Below, one piece after another: positions 43,434 through 51,207 of a stretch of 64,000 bases of DNA. The notes beneath the pieces are model-generated. The model had not been told where the DNA came from. It saw only the letters and a program-made list of their open reading frames with translations, and did not search any database. The translations under genes and the position numbers were made by a program. Every line of letters begins with the position of its first letter. The stretch's first letter is position 1. The stretch comes from RI-43 sp033764725 (GTDB taxonomy: Bacteria; Pseudomonadota; Alphaproteobacteria; Caulobacterales; Aquidulcibacteraceae). The stretch spans positions 1 through 64,000 of the forward strand of contig JANRIR010000067.1 of the NCBI GenBank assembly GCA_033764725.1. Reading direction: 5' to 3'.

Positions 43434-43465
43434 CACTCACTACTGACTACTCACTACTGCCTACA
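43434..43465. repeat. Inverted partner of the heptamer repeat
   Basis: Reads CACTCACTACTGACTACT then CACTACTGCCTAC on the plus strand, i.e. degenerate AGTAGTG units on the minus strand. It could pair with the array at 43254-43308, enclosing both terminators in one large stem-loop. Confidence 0.8.
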
Positions 43466-43479
43466 GATTACCGCCCCAC

Positions 43480-43788
43480 CTAAATCGGCATCCGCAAAAT
43501 TTCCTGATACGCAGAAATAACCTGATCGCGCACGGCCATCACAGTCTCCATCTGCGTTTCCGCGGCTGCGATGGCGGTGACGACGTCGACGATGTCGCCG
43601 CGCCCGGCCGCGACGTTCACGGCCTGCGTCTCGGCAGCCTGCAGATTGGATTGCGCTTCGCGAAACGCGGTTTGCACCATGGCGCCGAAATCGACGCCGT
43701 CTTCGGCGGCCACGCCGCCGGCGGCGCGGCTCGCGGCTTTTGCGGCGTCGAGATAGGCGCGCGCGGCGGAGATCGGATCGGCGGCCAT
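43480..43788 (-). CDS. fliE: Flagellar hook-basal body protein FliE
   Basis: A 102-residue protein linking the MS ring to the rod. Recognised by its size, its position after flgC and the FliE C-terminal pattern AETQAVNVAAGRGDIVDVVTAIAAAETQMETVMAVRDQVISAYQEILRMPI. Last gene of flgB-flgC-fliE, with 11 bases between flgC stop and its start. Terminator at 43373-43414. Confidence 0.95.
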   Translation of the reverse strand: MAADPISAARAYLDAAKAASRAAGGVAAEDGVDFGAMVQTAFREAQSNLQAAETQAVNVAAGRGDIVDVVTAIAAAETQMETVMAVRDQVISAYQEILRMPI

Positions 43789-43799
43789 GGCGGATTATC

Positions 43800-44210
43800 C
43801 TATCTGCGCAACAAATCGAGCGCGCGCGACGTCATCGCCCGCGCGGCCTCGATCATGTTCAGATTCGCCTCATAGGCGCGAGACGCGTCGCGCAAATCCA
43901 TCATCTCCACCAGCGTATCGACGTTCGGCAGCCGCACATAACCGGTCTCGTCCGCCGCCGGGTGGCTGGGATTGTACTCGCGGCGGAACTCGGTTCGGTC
44001 GGCGATGGCGCCGGTGACGCGCACGCCCTTGGCGCCGCTCTCCAGCTCCGTCGCCTGGAACACCGGAATCTGCCGGCGATAGGGCTCCGCATTGGGATTG
44101 TCGCCGATGGAGTTCGCATTGGCGACGTTTTCCGCCGCGATCCGCATGCGCTGCGTCTGCGCGCGCATGCCCGATGCGGCCGCGGACAACGCGGCGTCGA
44201 GATCAGCCAT
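43800..44210 (-). CDS. flgC: Flagellar proximal rod protein FlgC
   Basis: A 136-residue rod protein. It has the shared rod/hook N-terminal motif AASGMRAQTQRMRIAAENVANANS and the C-terminal heptad region YVRLPNVDTLVEMMDLRDASRAYEANLNMIEAARAMTSRALDLLR that packs in the rod. Exported by the flagellar type III apparatus encoded on either side. 11 bases separate it from flgB. Confidence 0.96.
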   Translation of the reverse strand: MADLDAALSAAASGMRAQTQRMRIAAENVANANSIGDNPNAEPYRRQIPVFQATELESGAKGVRVTGAIADRTEFRREYNPSHPAADETGYVRLPNVDTLVEMMDLRDASRAYEANLNMIEAARAMTSRALDLLRR

Positions 44211-44221
44211 TCATCGTGCTC

Positions 44222-44620
44222 CTACCGGCCCGGCGCGCGCGACGCCAAGCGCACCAGCTGCAAACCCTTTTGGTAGAGCGCCAGCGCGGTTTCGTAGTTC
44301 ACGCGCGTTTCTGCGGCGCGAATGGATTGCTCTTCCAGCACGACGGCGTTGCCGTCGAGAGTCGTTTCCGAATCCGGACGCGAAACGATGTCGATTCCGG
44401 GCGCGCCGGAGGCGTCCATGTGCATCGCATTGGTGCGGCTCATGCGCACGCCGCCTTGCCCTTCGAGCATGCGCTGAAACGCGCGCGAATCGACGTCGCG
44501 CGGCACATAGCCGGGCGTCGAGGCGTTGGCGATGTTCTCGGCGATCAGGCGCTGACGGTCCGACAGATGCGAGAGCCGCTCGCGCAGAACGCCGAAGAAG
44601 GGTGAATTCGCCAGATCCAA
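44222..44620 (-). CDS. flgB: Flagellar proximal rod protein FlgB (TTG start)
   Basis: A 132-residue rod protein: DLANSPFFGVLRERLSHLSDRQRLIAENIANASTPGYVPRDVDSRAFQRML at the start and a C-terminal helix NYETALALYQKGLQLVRLASRAPGR. The open frame runs to 44758, but homology begins at a TTG at 44620, preceded by GGAG at 7 bases. First gene of flgB-flgC-fliE and divergent from fliO, which also starts with TTG. The upstream region has a CtrA-like box and two GANTC sites. Confidence 0.92.
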   Translation of the reverse strand: MDLANSPFFGVLRERLSHLSDRQRLIAENIANASTPGYVPRDVDSRAFQRMLEGQGGVRMSRTNAMHMDASGAPGIDIVSRPDSETTLDGNAVVLEEQSIRAAETRVNYETALALYQKGLQLVRLASRAPGR

Positions 44621-44638
44621 GGATAGCTCCGAACGCGC

Positions 44639-44677
44639 GACTCGATTCAATCTCGCGCCGCTTAACCGAGCCCTAAC
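44639..44677. promoter_or_regulatory. Paired GANTC sites and CtrA-like box in the flgB/fliO divergent promoter
   Basis: GACTC (44639-44643) and GATTC (44644-44648) are adjacent CcrM methylation sites. TTAA-N7-CTAAC at 44662-44677 differs by one base from the CtrA consensus TTAA-N7-TTAAC. A further TTAAC half-site lies at about 44692. In Caulobacter such sites couple early flagellar genes to the cell cycle. Confidence 0.7.
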
Positions 44678-44757
44678 GCATGCGCGCCGCGTTAACTTTT
44701 GGTTCACCAGAAGCGACGACCCCCTAGCGCAGGCGACGCTCCAGAACGGAGGCGGCA

Positions 44758-45033
44758 TTGGATTGGACGGAGTGGGCGCGCGCGCTTGCGGCGCTGATCG
44801 CGACTTTGGCCCTGATCGGCCTCGCGGGGTACGCGGCGCGGCGATTCGGCCTCATCACCGGCGCGCCGGCGCGCGGGCCGCGGCGCCTGCAGGTGGTGGA
44901 GAGCCTGATGATCGATCCGCGGCGCAGGCTGGTGATCGTGCGCATGGATGATCGCGAACATCTGATCCTCCTCTCGGCCGGCGGCGATCGCCGCGTGGCG
45001 AGCGTCGACGTCAAGGCGGAGGCGCAGCCATGA
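44758..45033 (+). CDS. fliO: Flagellar biosynthesis protein FliO (TTG start)
   Basis: A 91-residue protein with one N-terminal helix (about 5-25) and a soluble part with GPRRLQVVESLMIDPRRRLVIVRMDDREHLILLSAGGDRRVASV, the compact FliO form. FliO helps assemble FliP. Starts at TTG (44758) after ACGGAGGC; overlaps the fliP ATG by 4 bases (ATGA), a normal coupling for this pair. Confidence 0.9.
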   Translation: MDWTEWARALAALIATLALIGLAGYAARRFGLITGAPARGPRRLQVVESLMIDPRRRLVIVRMDDREHLILLSAGGDRRVASVDVKAEAQP

Positions 45034-45809
45034 GCGCGCGCGGCGTCGGGTTCGCGATCGCTGCGCTGGTTCTCGCGGCGCTCGTCGCGCTGCCGTCGGC
45101 GGCGCACGCCGCGCCCGTGCAGCCGGCGCTCAACGTCAATCTCGGCACTGGCGAAGGGCTGACCGCGCGCGTGCTGCAGCTCACGGCGCTGATCACGGTG
45201 CTGTCGCTGGCGCCGTCGATCCTGATCATGACGACGTGCTTCATCCGCTTCGTCGTGGTGCTCTCTTTGCTGCGCACCGCGATCGGCCTGCAGCAGGCGC
45301 CGCCCAACATCGTGCTCGTCTCGCTCGCCTTGTTCATGACGGCGTTCGTCATGCAGCCGACCTGGAGCCGCGCCTATGAGGACGGCATCGGGCCGGTGAT
45401 GCGCGAGGAAATGCCGCTCGACGAGGCGTTTCCGCGCATTGCCGCGCCGATCAAGGATTTCATGCTCACGCACACGCGCGAGGCGGATCTGGCGCTGTTC
45501 ATCGATCTCGCCGATCTCGAGACGCCGCCCGCCACCGCGCAGGAGACGCCGCTGCGCGTCGTGATCCCGGCCTTCATGATCTCGGAATTGCGCCGCGCCT
45601 TTGAGATCGGCTTCATGCTGTTCATTCCGTTCCTGATCATCGACCTCGTGGTGTCGTCGCTGTTGATGAGCATGGGTATGATGATGCTGCCGCCAGTGAC
45701 GATCAGCCTGCCGTTCAAGCTGATCTTCTTCGTGCTGGTCGATGGCTGGCGGCTGGTGGCGGGCAGTCTGATCGAAAGTTTCGCAACCGGGCCGCCCATA
45801 CCGGGGTAG
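45030..45809 (+). CDS. fliP: Flagellar export gate protein FliP
   Basis: A 259-residue inner-membrane component of the type III export gate. After a cleavable signal (SAHAAPVQPALNVNL) come helices with LSLAPSILIMTTCFIRFVVVLSLLRTAIGLQQAPPNIVLVSLALFMTAFVM and the FliP C-terminal signature ELRRAFEIGFMLFIPFLIIDLVVSSLLMSMGMMMLPPVTISLPFKLIFFVLVDGW. Usually followed by fliQ; here fliQ is 5.4 kb away. Confidence 0.97.
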   Translation: MSARGVGFAIAALVLAALVALPSAAHAAPVQPALNVNLGTGEGLTARVLQLTALITVLSLAPSILIMTTCFIRFVVVLSLLRTAIGLQQAPPNIVLVSLALFMTAFVMQPTWSRAYEDGIGPVMREEMPLDEAFPRIAAPIKDFMLTHTREADLALFIDLADLETPPATAQETPLRVVIPAFMISELRRAFEIGFMLFIPFLIIDLVVSSLLMSMGMMMLPPVTISLPFKLIFFVLVDGWRLVAGSLIESFATGPPIPG

Positions 45810-45830
45810 CGGTTTTCTCCAGCGAGACTG

Positions 45831-46253
45831 CTACAGGCGCTCGCCGCGCGGCTTGTGTTCGGTTCCTGGGCACGGCGTGATGTAGAGCGCGCGCATCGGC
45901 TCGGTCACGTCGGCGGTGTGCCAAACGCCCTTGGGATTGATGAACGCATCGCCGGCCTTGAACGCCCAGCTGCGCACTGTTTCGCCGTGCATCTGATGGA
46001 ACACGCCGGCGCCGGCCAGAATGACGACCAGCTCGTCGCCCTCGGCATGGCGCTCCCAGGCGGACCAATCGGCAGGGGAGGTCTCCACCATCACGAGGCG
46101 GCCGGGATTGGCCGTGGTGCACAGGTCCCGAATGTAGCGCTCGAACGAGTCCCCGTCGAAGCCGAATGCTTCCAAGGGAACGTAAGGATGATCGCCCGCC
46201 ATGGTCGACGGCAGGTGGAGCGGGGTCTTGCTGAGGTCGATGGGTCCCGACAT
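45831..46253 (-). CDS. Cupin-domain protein
   Basis: A 140-residue single-cupin protein. Cupin metal-binding motif 1 (SAWERHAEGDELVVILAGAGVFHQ) includes His and Glu ligands, and motif 2 lies in KAGDAFINPKGVWHTADV. Enzymatic or ligand-binding role cannot be told. Start 46253 restores a normal cupin length, whereas the open frame to 46433 is antisense to the next gene. It is the first of the genes lying between fliP and fliQ, convergent with fliP (21 bases). Confidence 0.85.
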   Translation of the reverse strand: MSGPIDLSKTPLHLPSTMAGDHPYVPLEAFGFDGDSFERYIRDLCTTANPGRLVMVETSPADWSAWERHAEGDELVVILAGAGVFHQMHGETVRSWAFKAGDAFINPKGVWHTADVTEPMRALYITPCPGTEHKPRGERL

Positions 46254-46351
46254 GAGCGCGGCTCCGTAAGCGAACCTTGACGCCGTGGAGTGTAGGCCAT
46301 CAGGGCGCGTGCAGGATAGGCGCGCGCGCGGCGGTGCGCTACGCATTGCGC

Positions 46352-46993
46352 ATGCATCGCACACGGCTTGTCGTCGCCATCGTCTGCGCCGCCCTGGCGG
46401 TGTGCGCGTGCGCGACGCCGCCGGCGCGGCCATCGAACGCCGAGGCGCTCGCGGCGCTGATGGAGGGGCGGTTCGCCACCGCGCCGGACGATCCGGACCA
46501 TGCCTATGAAGGCCGCTGGGTGCGTTTCGACGCGCCTGCGCTCGGCGGGGTGACGCTCTATTCGCAGCTCAACGCCGGGCCGGAGCCGCGCGTCTATCGC
46601 CAGCGCGTGTTCGTGTTGACCGATGCGCCCGACGGCGCCGTGCGCGCCCGCGCCATGGAGCTGGTCGACCCGGCGCGTTTCGTCGACGCATGGACGCAGC
46701 CGGAACGCCTGGCCGCGCTCACCGCCGCGGATTTGGGTGAGGCGATCGACGCGGCTGAGGCGTCGGATTGCGCCATGATCTGGCGGCGCGACGCCGATGA
46801 ATGGCGCGGCGCCATCGGGCTGCAGCAATGCTGGCTGTGGTCCGAGCGGCGCAACGCTTTCATCATGCTCGGCGCTGAATCGGTTTTGTCGGCGGATCGC
46901 TATCTGCAGACTGAGCGCGGCTACGACGCCAACGGCGTGCAGATTTTCGGCACGCCGCCGGACGTGTTCATCACGCTGCATCGCGCGCAATGA
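46352..46993 (+). CDS. CpcT/CpeT-like lipoprotein
   Basis: A 213-residue protein with a lipoprotein signal (MHRTRLVVAIVCAALAVCACATPP). It matches the CpcT/CpeT phycobilin lyase family: LYSQLNAGPEPRVYRQRVFVL, ARAMELVDPARFVDAW, CAMIWRRDADEWRGAIG, FIMLGAESVLSADRYLQTERGYDANGVQIFG. In cyanobacteria such enzymes attach bilins to phycobiliproteins; heterotrophic homologues have no known role. Start 46352 for the signal. Convergent with the SnoaL-like gene (6 bases). Confidence 0.82.
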   Translation: MHRTRLVVAIVCAALAVCACATPPARPSNAEALAALMEGRFATAPDDPDHAYEGRWVRFDAPALGGVTLYSQLNAGPEPRVYRQRVFVLTDAPDGAVRARAMELVDPARFVDAWTQPERLAALTAADLGEAIDAAEASDCAMIWRRDADEWRGAIGLQQCWLWSERRNAFIMLGAESVLSADRYLQTERGYDANGVQIFGTPPDVFITLHRAQ

Positions 46994-46999
46994 CGCCGC

Positions 47000-47464
47000 T
47001 CACAGGCCGAGATCGGACAATCCCGGATGATCGTCGGGACGCGGGCCGAGCGGCCAGCGGAACAGGCGCGCGGCTTCCGTGATCGGCGCGTCGCTGACGG
47101 AGGCGACGCGGCGGCGCATCAGCCCTTCGGCGTCGAACTCCCACAGCTCGACTCCGTGCGAGCGAACCCAAGCGCCGTCCGGCGTGCGCGATTCATAGAC
47201 GAAGCGCACAGCCATACGGTTGGCGCGGAAACCCCACACCTCCTTGATCAGGCGATAGTCCTGCTCGCGCGTCCATTTCTCCGTCAGCAGCGCGATGATG
47301 GCGTCGCGGCCTTTCAAAGAGAGGTGGCGATGGCGCCAGGCGCTGTCGGGCGAATAGGCCTGCGCGACAAGCAAAGGATCGCGCGTGTTCCAGGCGTTTT
47401 CCGCCAGGCGCGCTTTGAGCGCGGCGGTTTCTTCCGTGAACGGCGGCAAGGGCGGTCTCGGCAT
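47000..47464 (-). CDS. DUF1348 SnoaL-like (NTF2-fold) protein
   Basis: A 154-residue NTF2-superfamily protein of the DUF1348 kind: PPLPPFTEETAALKARLAENAWNTRDPLLVAQAYSPDSAWRHR, GRDAIIALLTEKWTREQDYRLIKEVWGFRANRMAVRFVYESRTPDGAW and RRRVASVSDAPITEAARLFRWPLG. Function unknown. Starts at the ATG at 47464 (GGA upstream); an alternate frame start at 47473 adds three residues. Same strand and 60 bases after the AhpD-like gene, so likely one operon. Confidence 0.9.
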   Translation of the reverse strand: MPRPPLPPFTEETAALKARLAENAWNTRDPLLVAQAYSPDSAWRHRHLSLKGRDAIIALLTEKWTREQDYRLIKEVWGFRANRMAVRFVYESRTPDGAWVRSHGVELWEFDAEGLMRRRVASVSDAPITEAARLFRWPLGPRPDDHPGLSDLGL

Positions 47465-47524
47465 GGCGATCATTCCATTCTTGTGAAACGAAACGCGCGC
47501 CGGTCTCCCGGCGCGCGCCAGCGT

Positions 47525-48073
47525 TCAGGCGGCGTCGCGACGCACGACGGGGAAGTCGATGTCGGTCTGCACGGCGGAATTGAGGTAGTTCGTCCAGGTG
47601 TTGAGCGCGACGTGCTGGATGATCTCGATCACCTGCGCGTCGGTGTAGCCGGCGAGCTTCACCGCGCGCACGTCGTCTTCGCCGACATGACCGCGCGCCT
47701 GCGCCACCTTGGCGGCGAAGCGCACGGCGGCGTCGGCTTTCGGATCGGTGGAGGCGCCGGCGCGATTGGCCGCGATCTCCGCGTCGTCCAGCTTGACCAG
47801 CGTGCGGTTGATGTAGGTGTGCGCCGACAGGCAGTAATCGCAGCCGTTCACTTGCGCGACGGCGAGCGCGATGCGGTGGCGCGTCGTCGCCGGCAGCGCG
47901 CCCTTCGCCAGCGCGCCGGTCATGGCGAGGTGGCCTTCCAGCGCCGCCGGGCTGAGCGCGGCGAGGCGGAACAGGTTGGGCGCGGAGCCGAGCTGGCTGC
48001 GCACCGCTTCAAGCAGCGGGCGCGCCGCTTCGGGGGCGTCTTCGATCGTGGCCGGGATGGTCAGGCGGGACAT
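47525..48073 (-). CDS. AhpD/carboxymuconolactone-decarboxylase-fold protein
   Basis: A 182-residue protein with the redox motif CDYCLSAH near residue 80 (Cys-x-x-Cys with a following His), the hallmark of AhpD-like peroxidases. Repeated helices: PNLFRLAALSPAALEGHLAMTGAL, LPATTRHRIALAVAQVNG, AVKLAGYTDAQVIEIIQHVALNTWTNYLN. It probably acts as a peroxidase or reductase. Divergent from a LysR regulator with 120 bases between the starts, the classic regulator-target layout. Confidence 0.9.
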   Translation of the reverse strand: MSRLTIPATIEDAPEAARPLLEAVRSQLGSAPNLFRLAALSPAALEGHLAMTGALAKGALPATTRHRIALAVAQVNGCDYCLSAHTYINRTLVKLDDAEIAANRAGASTDPKADAAVRFAAKVAQARGHVGEDDVRAVKLAGYTDAQVIEIIQHVALNTWTNYLNSAVQTDIDFPVVRRDAA

Positions 48074-48171
48074 GGTCTTTCTCCTTGAATGAGAGCGCGG
48101 CGACCCGCCGGCTCGTGCATGAACCTAAGCGTTCAAAAATTTGTAGGCAGACGCTGATTTCACAATCTAAG

Positions 48172-48190
48172 CTCTCGCAAAACGAGAGGG
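48172..48190 (+). promoter_or_regulatory. Hairpin covering the LysR ribosome-binding site
   Basis: CTCTCG-CAAAA-CGAGAG; the 3' arm overlaps the GAGAGGG ribosome site three bases before the ATG at 48194. It may be an operator half for the LysR protein, or modulate its translation. Confidence 0.5.
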
Positions 48191-48193
48191 CTT

Positions 48194-49087
48194 ATGGATC
48201 GCTTCGACGCCATGCGCGCCGCGCTCGCCGCCGCCGACGCGGGCAGTCTCTCCGCCGCGGCGCGGCGGCTGAACACGCCGCTGCCCACGATCAGCCGGCA
48301 GGTGGCCGAACTCGAAGCCCGCCTGGGCGCGCAGATTTTCACCCGCTCGGCGCGCGGCCTCAGCCTGACCGACGCCGGGCGGGACTATATCGCGGCGGCT
48401 CGGCGCATCCTGGAGGAGGTGGCGGAAGCCGAGCGCGCGGCCGGCGGCGCCTATGCCGCGCCGCAGGGCGCGCTCGCGGTCTCGGCGCCGCTGGTGTTCG
48501 GGCGTCTGCACATCGCGCCGGTGACCGCCGCTTTCCTGGAGGTCTATCCGCTGATCTCGGTTCGGCTCGATCTGTCGGATCGATTCATCGATTTCGAGGA
48601 TGACGGCGTCGACGCCGCCGTGCGCATTGGCGCGCTCGTCGACAGCACGCTGATCGGGATGAAGCTCGGCGAAACGCGGCTGATCGTGTGCGCCAGCCCG
48701 GCCTATCTGGCGGCCCGCGGCGCTCCGGCGCGCCCCGCCGACGTCGCGTCGCACGCGTGCGTGGGGTTCTCACGCCTGGATGCGCCAGGCGTCTGGACGT
48801 TCTCCAGCGGCGAAACCATTGCGCTGAAGCCGCGGTTCAGTGTGAACACGGCGGAGGCGGCGCTCGATGCGGCGATCGCCGGCGTCGGGCTGACGCGGGT
48901 GTTCTGCTATCAGGCGAACGCGGCCTTGGCGGACGGCCGCCTCGTCGAGGTTTTGCGCGAACACGCGCCGGCGCCGGCGCCGATCACGCTGCTGCATCCC
49001 GCGCGCGCCCGCACGCCGACGAAGCTGCGCGCGTTTCTCAGCTATGTCGCGCCGCGCGTGCGCGCGCGTTTGTCCAACAGCGGCTGA
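48194..49087 (+). CDS. LysR-family transcriptional regulator
   Basis: A 297-residue LTTR. N-terminal winged helix-turn-helix: MDRFDAMRAALAAADAGSLSAAARRLNTPLPTISRQVAELEARLGAQIFTRSARGLSLTDAGRDYI. The effector-binding domain follows from about residue 90 (GALAVSAPLVFGRLHIAPVTAAFLEVYPLISVRLDLSDR). It probably regulates the divergent AhpD-like/DUF1348 operon. The effector is unknown. Closest in style to AaeR/DmlR-type regulators. Confidence 0.93.
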   Translation: MDRFDAMRAALAAADAGSLSAAARRLNTPLPTISRQVAELEARLGAQIFTRSARGLSLTDAGRDYIAAARRILEEVAEAERAAGGAYAAPQGALAVSAPLVFGRLHIAPVTAAFLEVYPLISVRLDLSDRFIDFEDDGVDAAVRIGALVDSTLIGMKLGETRLIVCASPAYLAARGAPARPADVASHACVGFSRLDAPGVWTFSSGETIALKPRFSVNTAEAALDAAIAGVGLTRVFCYQANAALADGRLVEVLREHAPAPAPITLLHPARARTPTKLRAFLSYVAPRVRARLSNSG

Positions 49088-49174
49088 TCAGCGCCGCAGA
49101 CCCAAATCCGCTAACAGCCGCGCAGTAAAATCGTCGTCACGACGGCGAAACAGGGTTTTCAGCCACGTCCACAT
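49088..49174 (-). CDS. Putative 28-residue basic peptide, DUF1127-like
   Basis: Reads MWTWLKTLFRRRDDDFTARLL then ADLGLRR, preceded by GGAGG five bases upstream. The C-terminal L-L-x-D-x-G-L-x-R matches DUF1127 peptides, some of which are RNA-linked regulators in alphaproteobacteria. An ATG at 49177 is immediately upstream and in frame. Its TGA sits directly after the LysR stop. Too short for certainty; support is the good ribosome site and motif. Confidence 0.45.
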   Translation of the reverse strand: MWTWLKTLFRRRDDDFTARLLADLGLRR

Positions 49175-49197
49175 CATCCCCTCCATCCACGCCCGCG

Positions 49198-49216
49198 AGA
49201 GAGGATACGCCTCTCT
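49198..49216. terminator. Hairpin between DUF885 and the small peptide gene
   Basis: AGAGAGG-ATACG-CCTCTCT, a seven-base stem. No T-run, so termination is uncertain. Confidence 0.4.
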
Positions 49217-49298
49217 GTCGATTCGGATGCAAGGAACTGGCCATGTTCGATGTTTGGCCGTCACGCTGTGACATTAGGCACACACTCGAGCTGTGCGC

Positions 49299-51083
49299 TT
49301 ACGCTCCCGACCAGGCGTCCACCCGCGCGCGCAGCATGTCGAGCGGCATCGGGCCGGCGCGCAGAACGAGGTCATGGAAGGCGCGGATGTCGAAGCGTGC
49401 GCCCAATCGCGCGCGCGCGGCTTCGCGCAGCCGCAGGATCTCGAGCTGGCCGATCTTGTAGGCCGTGGCTTGGCCCGGCATCACGATGTAACGGTCGATG
49501 TCGCGGCGCGCCTGATCTTCTTCGCCGGGCTGGGTGGCGAGGATGTAGTCGATCGCTTGTTGGCGGGTCCAACGCTTGTCGTGCAGGCCGGTGTCGACGA
49601 CGAGCCGAATGGCGCGGCGCAGCTCCAGCGTCAGGCGTCCGAAATCGGAATAGGGATCCTGGTAGAAACCCATGTCCTTAGCGAGGCCCTCGCAATAGAG
49701 GCCCCAGCCTTCGCTGTAGGCGGTGTAGGGCGCAAGCCGGCGGAAGCGCGGCACGCCTTCGCTCTCCTGCGCGATCGACAATTGCATGTGATGCCCCGGC
49801 ACGCCCTCGTGATAGGCGAGCGCCTCGAGCTGATAGAGCGGCAGGCCGCGCATGTTCTGGGTGTTGGCATAATAGATGCCCGGGCGGGACCCATCCTGGG
49901 CGGGGCGCTGATAGAAGGCCAGGCCCGCCGATTGTTCGCGGAACGCCTCCACGGCGCGCACCTCGAGCGGCGCGCGCGGCAGCGTGGCGAAATAGTCCGG
50001 CAGGCGGGCGCTCATTGCGTCCAAGGCGGCGCGGGCGCGCACGATGTACTCCGCCTTGCCCTCCGGCGTGTTGGGCAGGAAGTGGCGCGGATCGCCTTCG
50101 ACGTGGCGGAAAAACGCCGGCAGGTCTCCCGCGAAATTCACCTGGCGCGCCAGCGCGCGCATTTCGTTTTCGATGCGCGCAACCTCAGCCAAGCCGAGCT
50201 CATGGATCTCGCGCGCAGACATCGCCGTCGTCGTCATCATCGCGAGTTGGTGGGCGTAATAGGCCTCGCCATCGGGCAGCCGCCAGACGCCGTCGTCTTG
50301 GCTGGCTTGGGCCTGTTGCGCAGTCAACGCCGCGATCAGCGCCAGGTAAGCCGGCTGCACGCTGTCGGTGAGCGCGGCGCGCGCGGCGGCGGCAAGCTGC
50401 GCCTTTTGCGCATCGGGCGCGTCGAGCGCTGCGATCTTGCGCTGCGCGTCCGCCCACAACGGCGCATCGGCCCCGGCGGCGAACGGCGCGCCGGCCAGAA
50501 GGTTGCGGCAATCGGCAAGGACGTAATCGAAGACGAAACGCGGCGGCAGGATTCCGCGCCGGGCTGCGTCCTGCGACCGCGCGGTCAGCGCCTCCAGATG
50601 CGGCTTCAGGCCGTTGAGCCGCGCCACATAGGCTTCGGCATCCGCAACCGTATCGACGCGGTGCTGGTTCATCAGGAACACCGGCAGCGTCGATTGCGCG
50701 CCGAACATCTGATTGAAGATATAGGCGTGCTCGCGCCAGGGCCGCTGCGCGCGGTCGCGCTCCAGAGCTGATTCCGCCAGACGCCAGGTGAGCTGCGCAT
50801 CCGCGCTCAGCCGCGCGGGGTCGAATTGCGCCTTCATGCCGGCGACCCAGGCCTCGAGCGCGGCGGACTCCGCGGCGTCCCCGGCGGCGGAAGGGTCGGT
50901 CCAGCGGTCGTAGCCGCGCTTGTCGCCAAGCTGCGTGGCGAATTGCGGGTCGCGGTCGAGCCGCGCCTCGAACTGCGCCTCGTGATAGGCGTTGAACGCT
51001 TCAGTCTGGTCGGCGGCGGCGGGCGGCGTGGCGCACGCGGCGAGCGCGGCCCCTGACAGCAGAACGGTGCGGCGTGTGAGCAT
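49299..51083 (-). CDS. DUF885-family lipoprotein, putative zinc peptidase
   Basis: A 594-residue protein with an RR-containing signal and lipobox (MLTRRTVLLSGAALAACATPP), a possible Tat lipoprotein. The DUF885 domain is readable: the HExxH-like motif AYHEGVPGHHMQLSIAQ near residue 430 with EGWGLYCEGLAKDMGFYQDPYSDFGRLTLELRRAIRLVVDTGLHDKRWTRQQAIDYI downstream. This domain is a predicted gluzincin peptidase with unproven substrate. Start 51083 replaces a longer frame to 51476 antisense to fliQ. Confidence 0.9.
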   Translation of the reverse strand: MLTRRTVLLSGAALAACATPPAAADQTEAFNAYHEAQFEARLDRDPQFATQLGDKRGYDRWTDPSAAGDAAESAALEAWVAGMKAQFDPARLSADAQLTWRLAESALERDRAQRPWREHAYIFNQMFGAQSTLPVFLMNQHRVDTVADAEAYVARLNGLKPHLEALTARSQDAARRGILPPRFVFDYVLADCRNLLAGAPFAAGADAPLWADAQRKIAALDAPDAQKAQLAAAARAALTDSVQPAYLALIAALTAQQAQASQDDGVWRLPDGEAYYAHQLAMMTTTAMSAREIHELGLAEVARIENEMRALARQVNFAGDLPAFFRHVEGDPRHFLPNTPEGKAEYIVRARAALDAMSARLPDYFATLPRAPLEVRAVEAFREQSAGLAFYQRPAQDGSRPGIYYANTQNMRGLPLYQLEALAYHEGVPGHHMQLSIAQESEGVPRFRRLAPYTAYSEGWGLYCEGLAKDMGFYQDPYSDFGRLTLELRRAIRLVVDTGLHDKRWTRQQAIDYILATQPGEEDQARRDIDRYIVMPGQATAYKIGQLEILRLREAARARLGARFDIRAFHDLVLRAGPMPLDMLRARVDAWSGA

Positions 51084-51188
51084 GACGGTCCCCCTCGGTT
51101 CGGGCGCAGCACTTAGCCCGCCTGCGCCGGGACGCAAGGCGGCGTCGATCAACGGTCCATTAACCTTGACCAAGGCTTGATCCGCCGC

Positions 51189-51207
51189 GTCGGCAAAAAT
51201 TGCCGAC
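51189..51207. promoter_or_regulatory. Perfect palindrome upstream of fliQ
   Basis: GTCGGCAA-AAA-TTGCCGAC, 18 bases before the fliQ ATG. A TTAACCTTGACC stretch about 35 bases further upstream resembles CtrA half-sites. Operator or leader hairpin; not a sigma-54 promoter because GG and GC are only 8 bases apart. Confidence 0.5.

Noticed and set aside
43254..43465. CRISPR-like array
   Set aside because: Units are seven bases with no spacers; it is a tandem repeat, not a CRISPR.
51189..51207. Sigma-54 promoter before fliQ
   Set aside because: The GG and GC elements are 8 bases apart rather than 10, and the sequence is better described as a palindrome.
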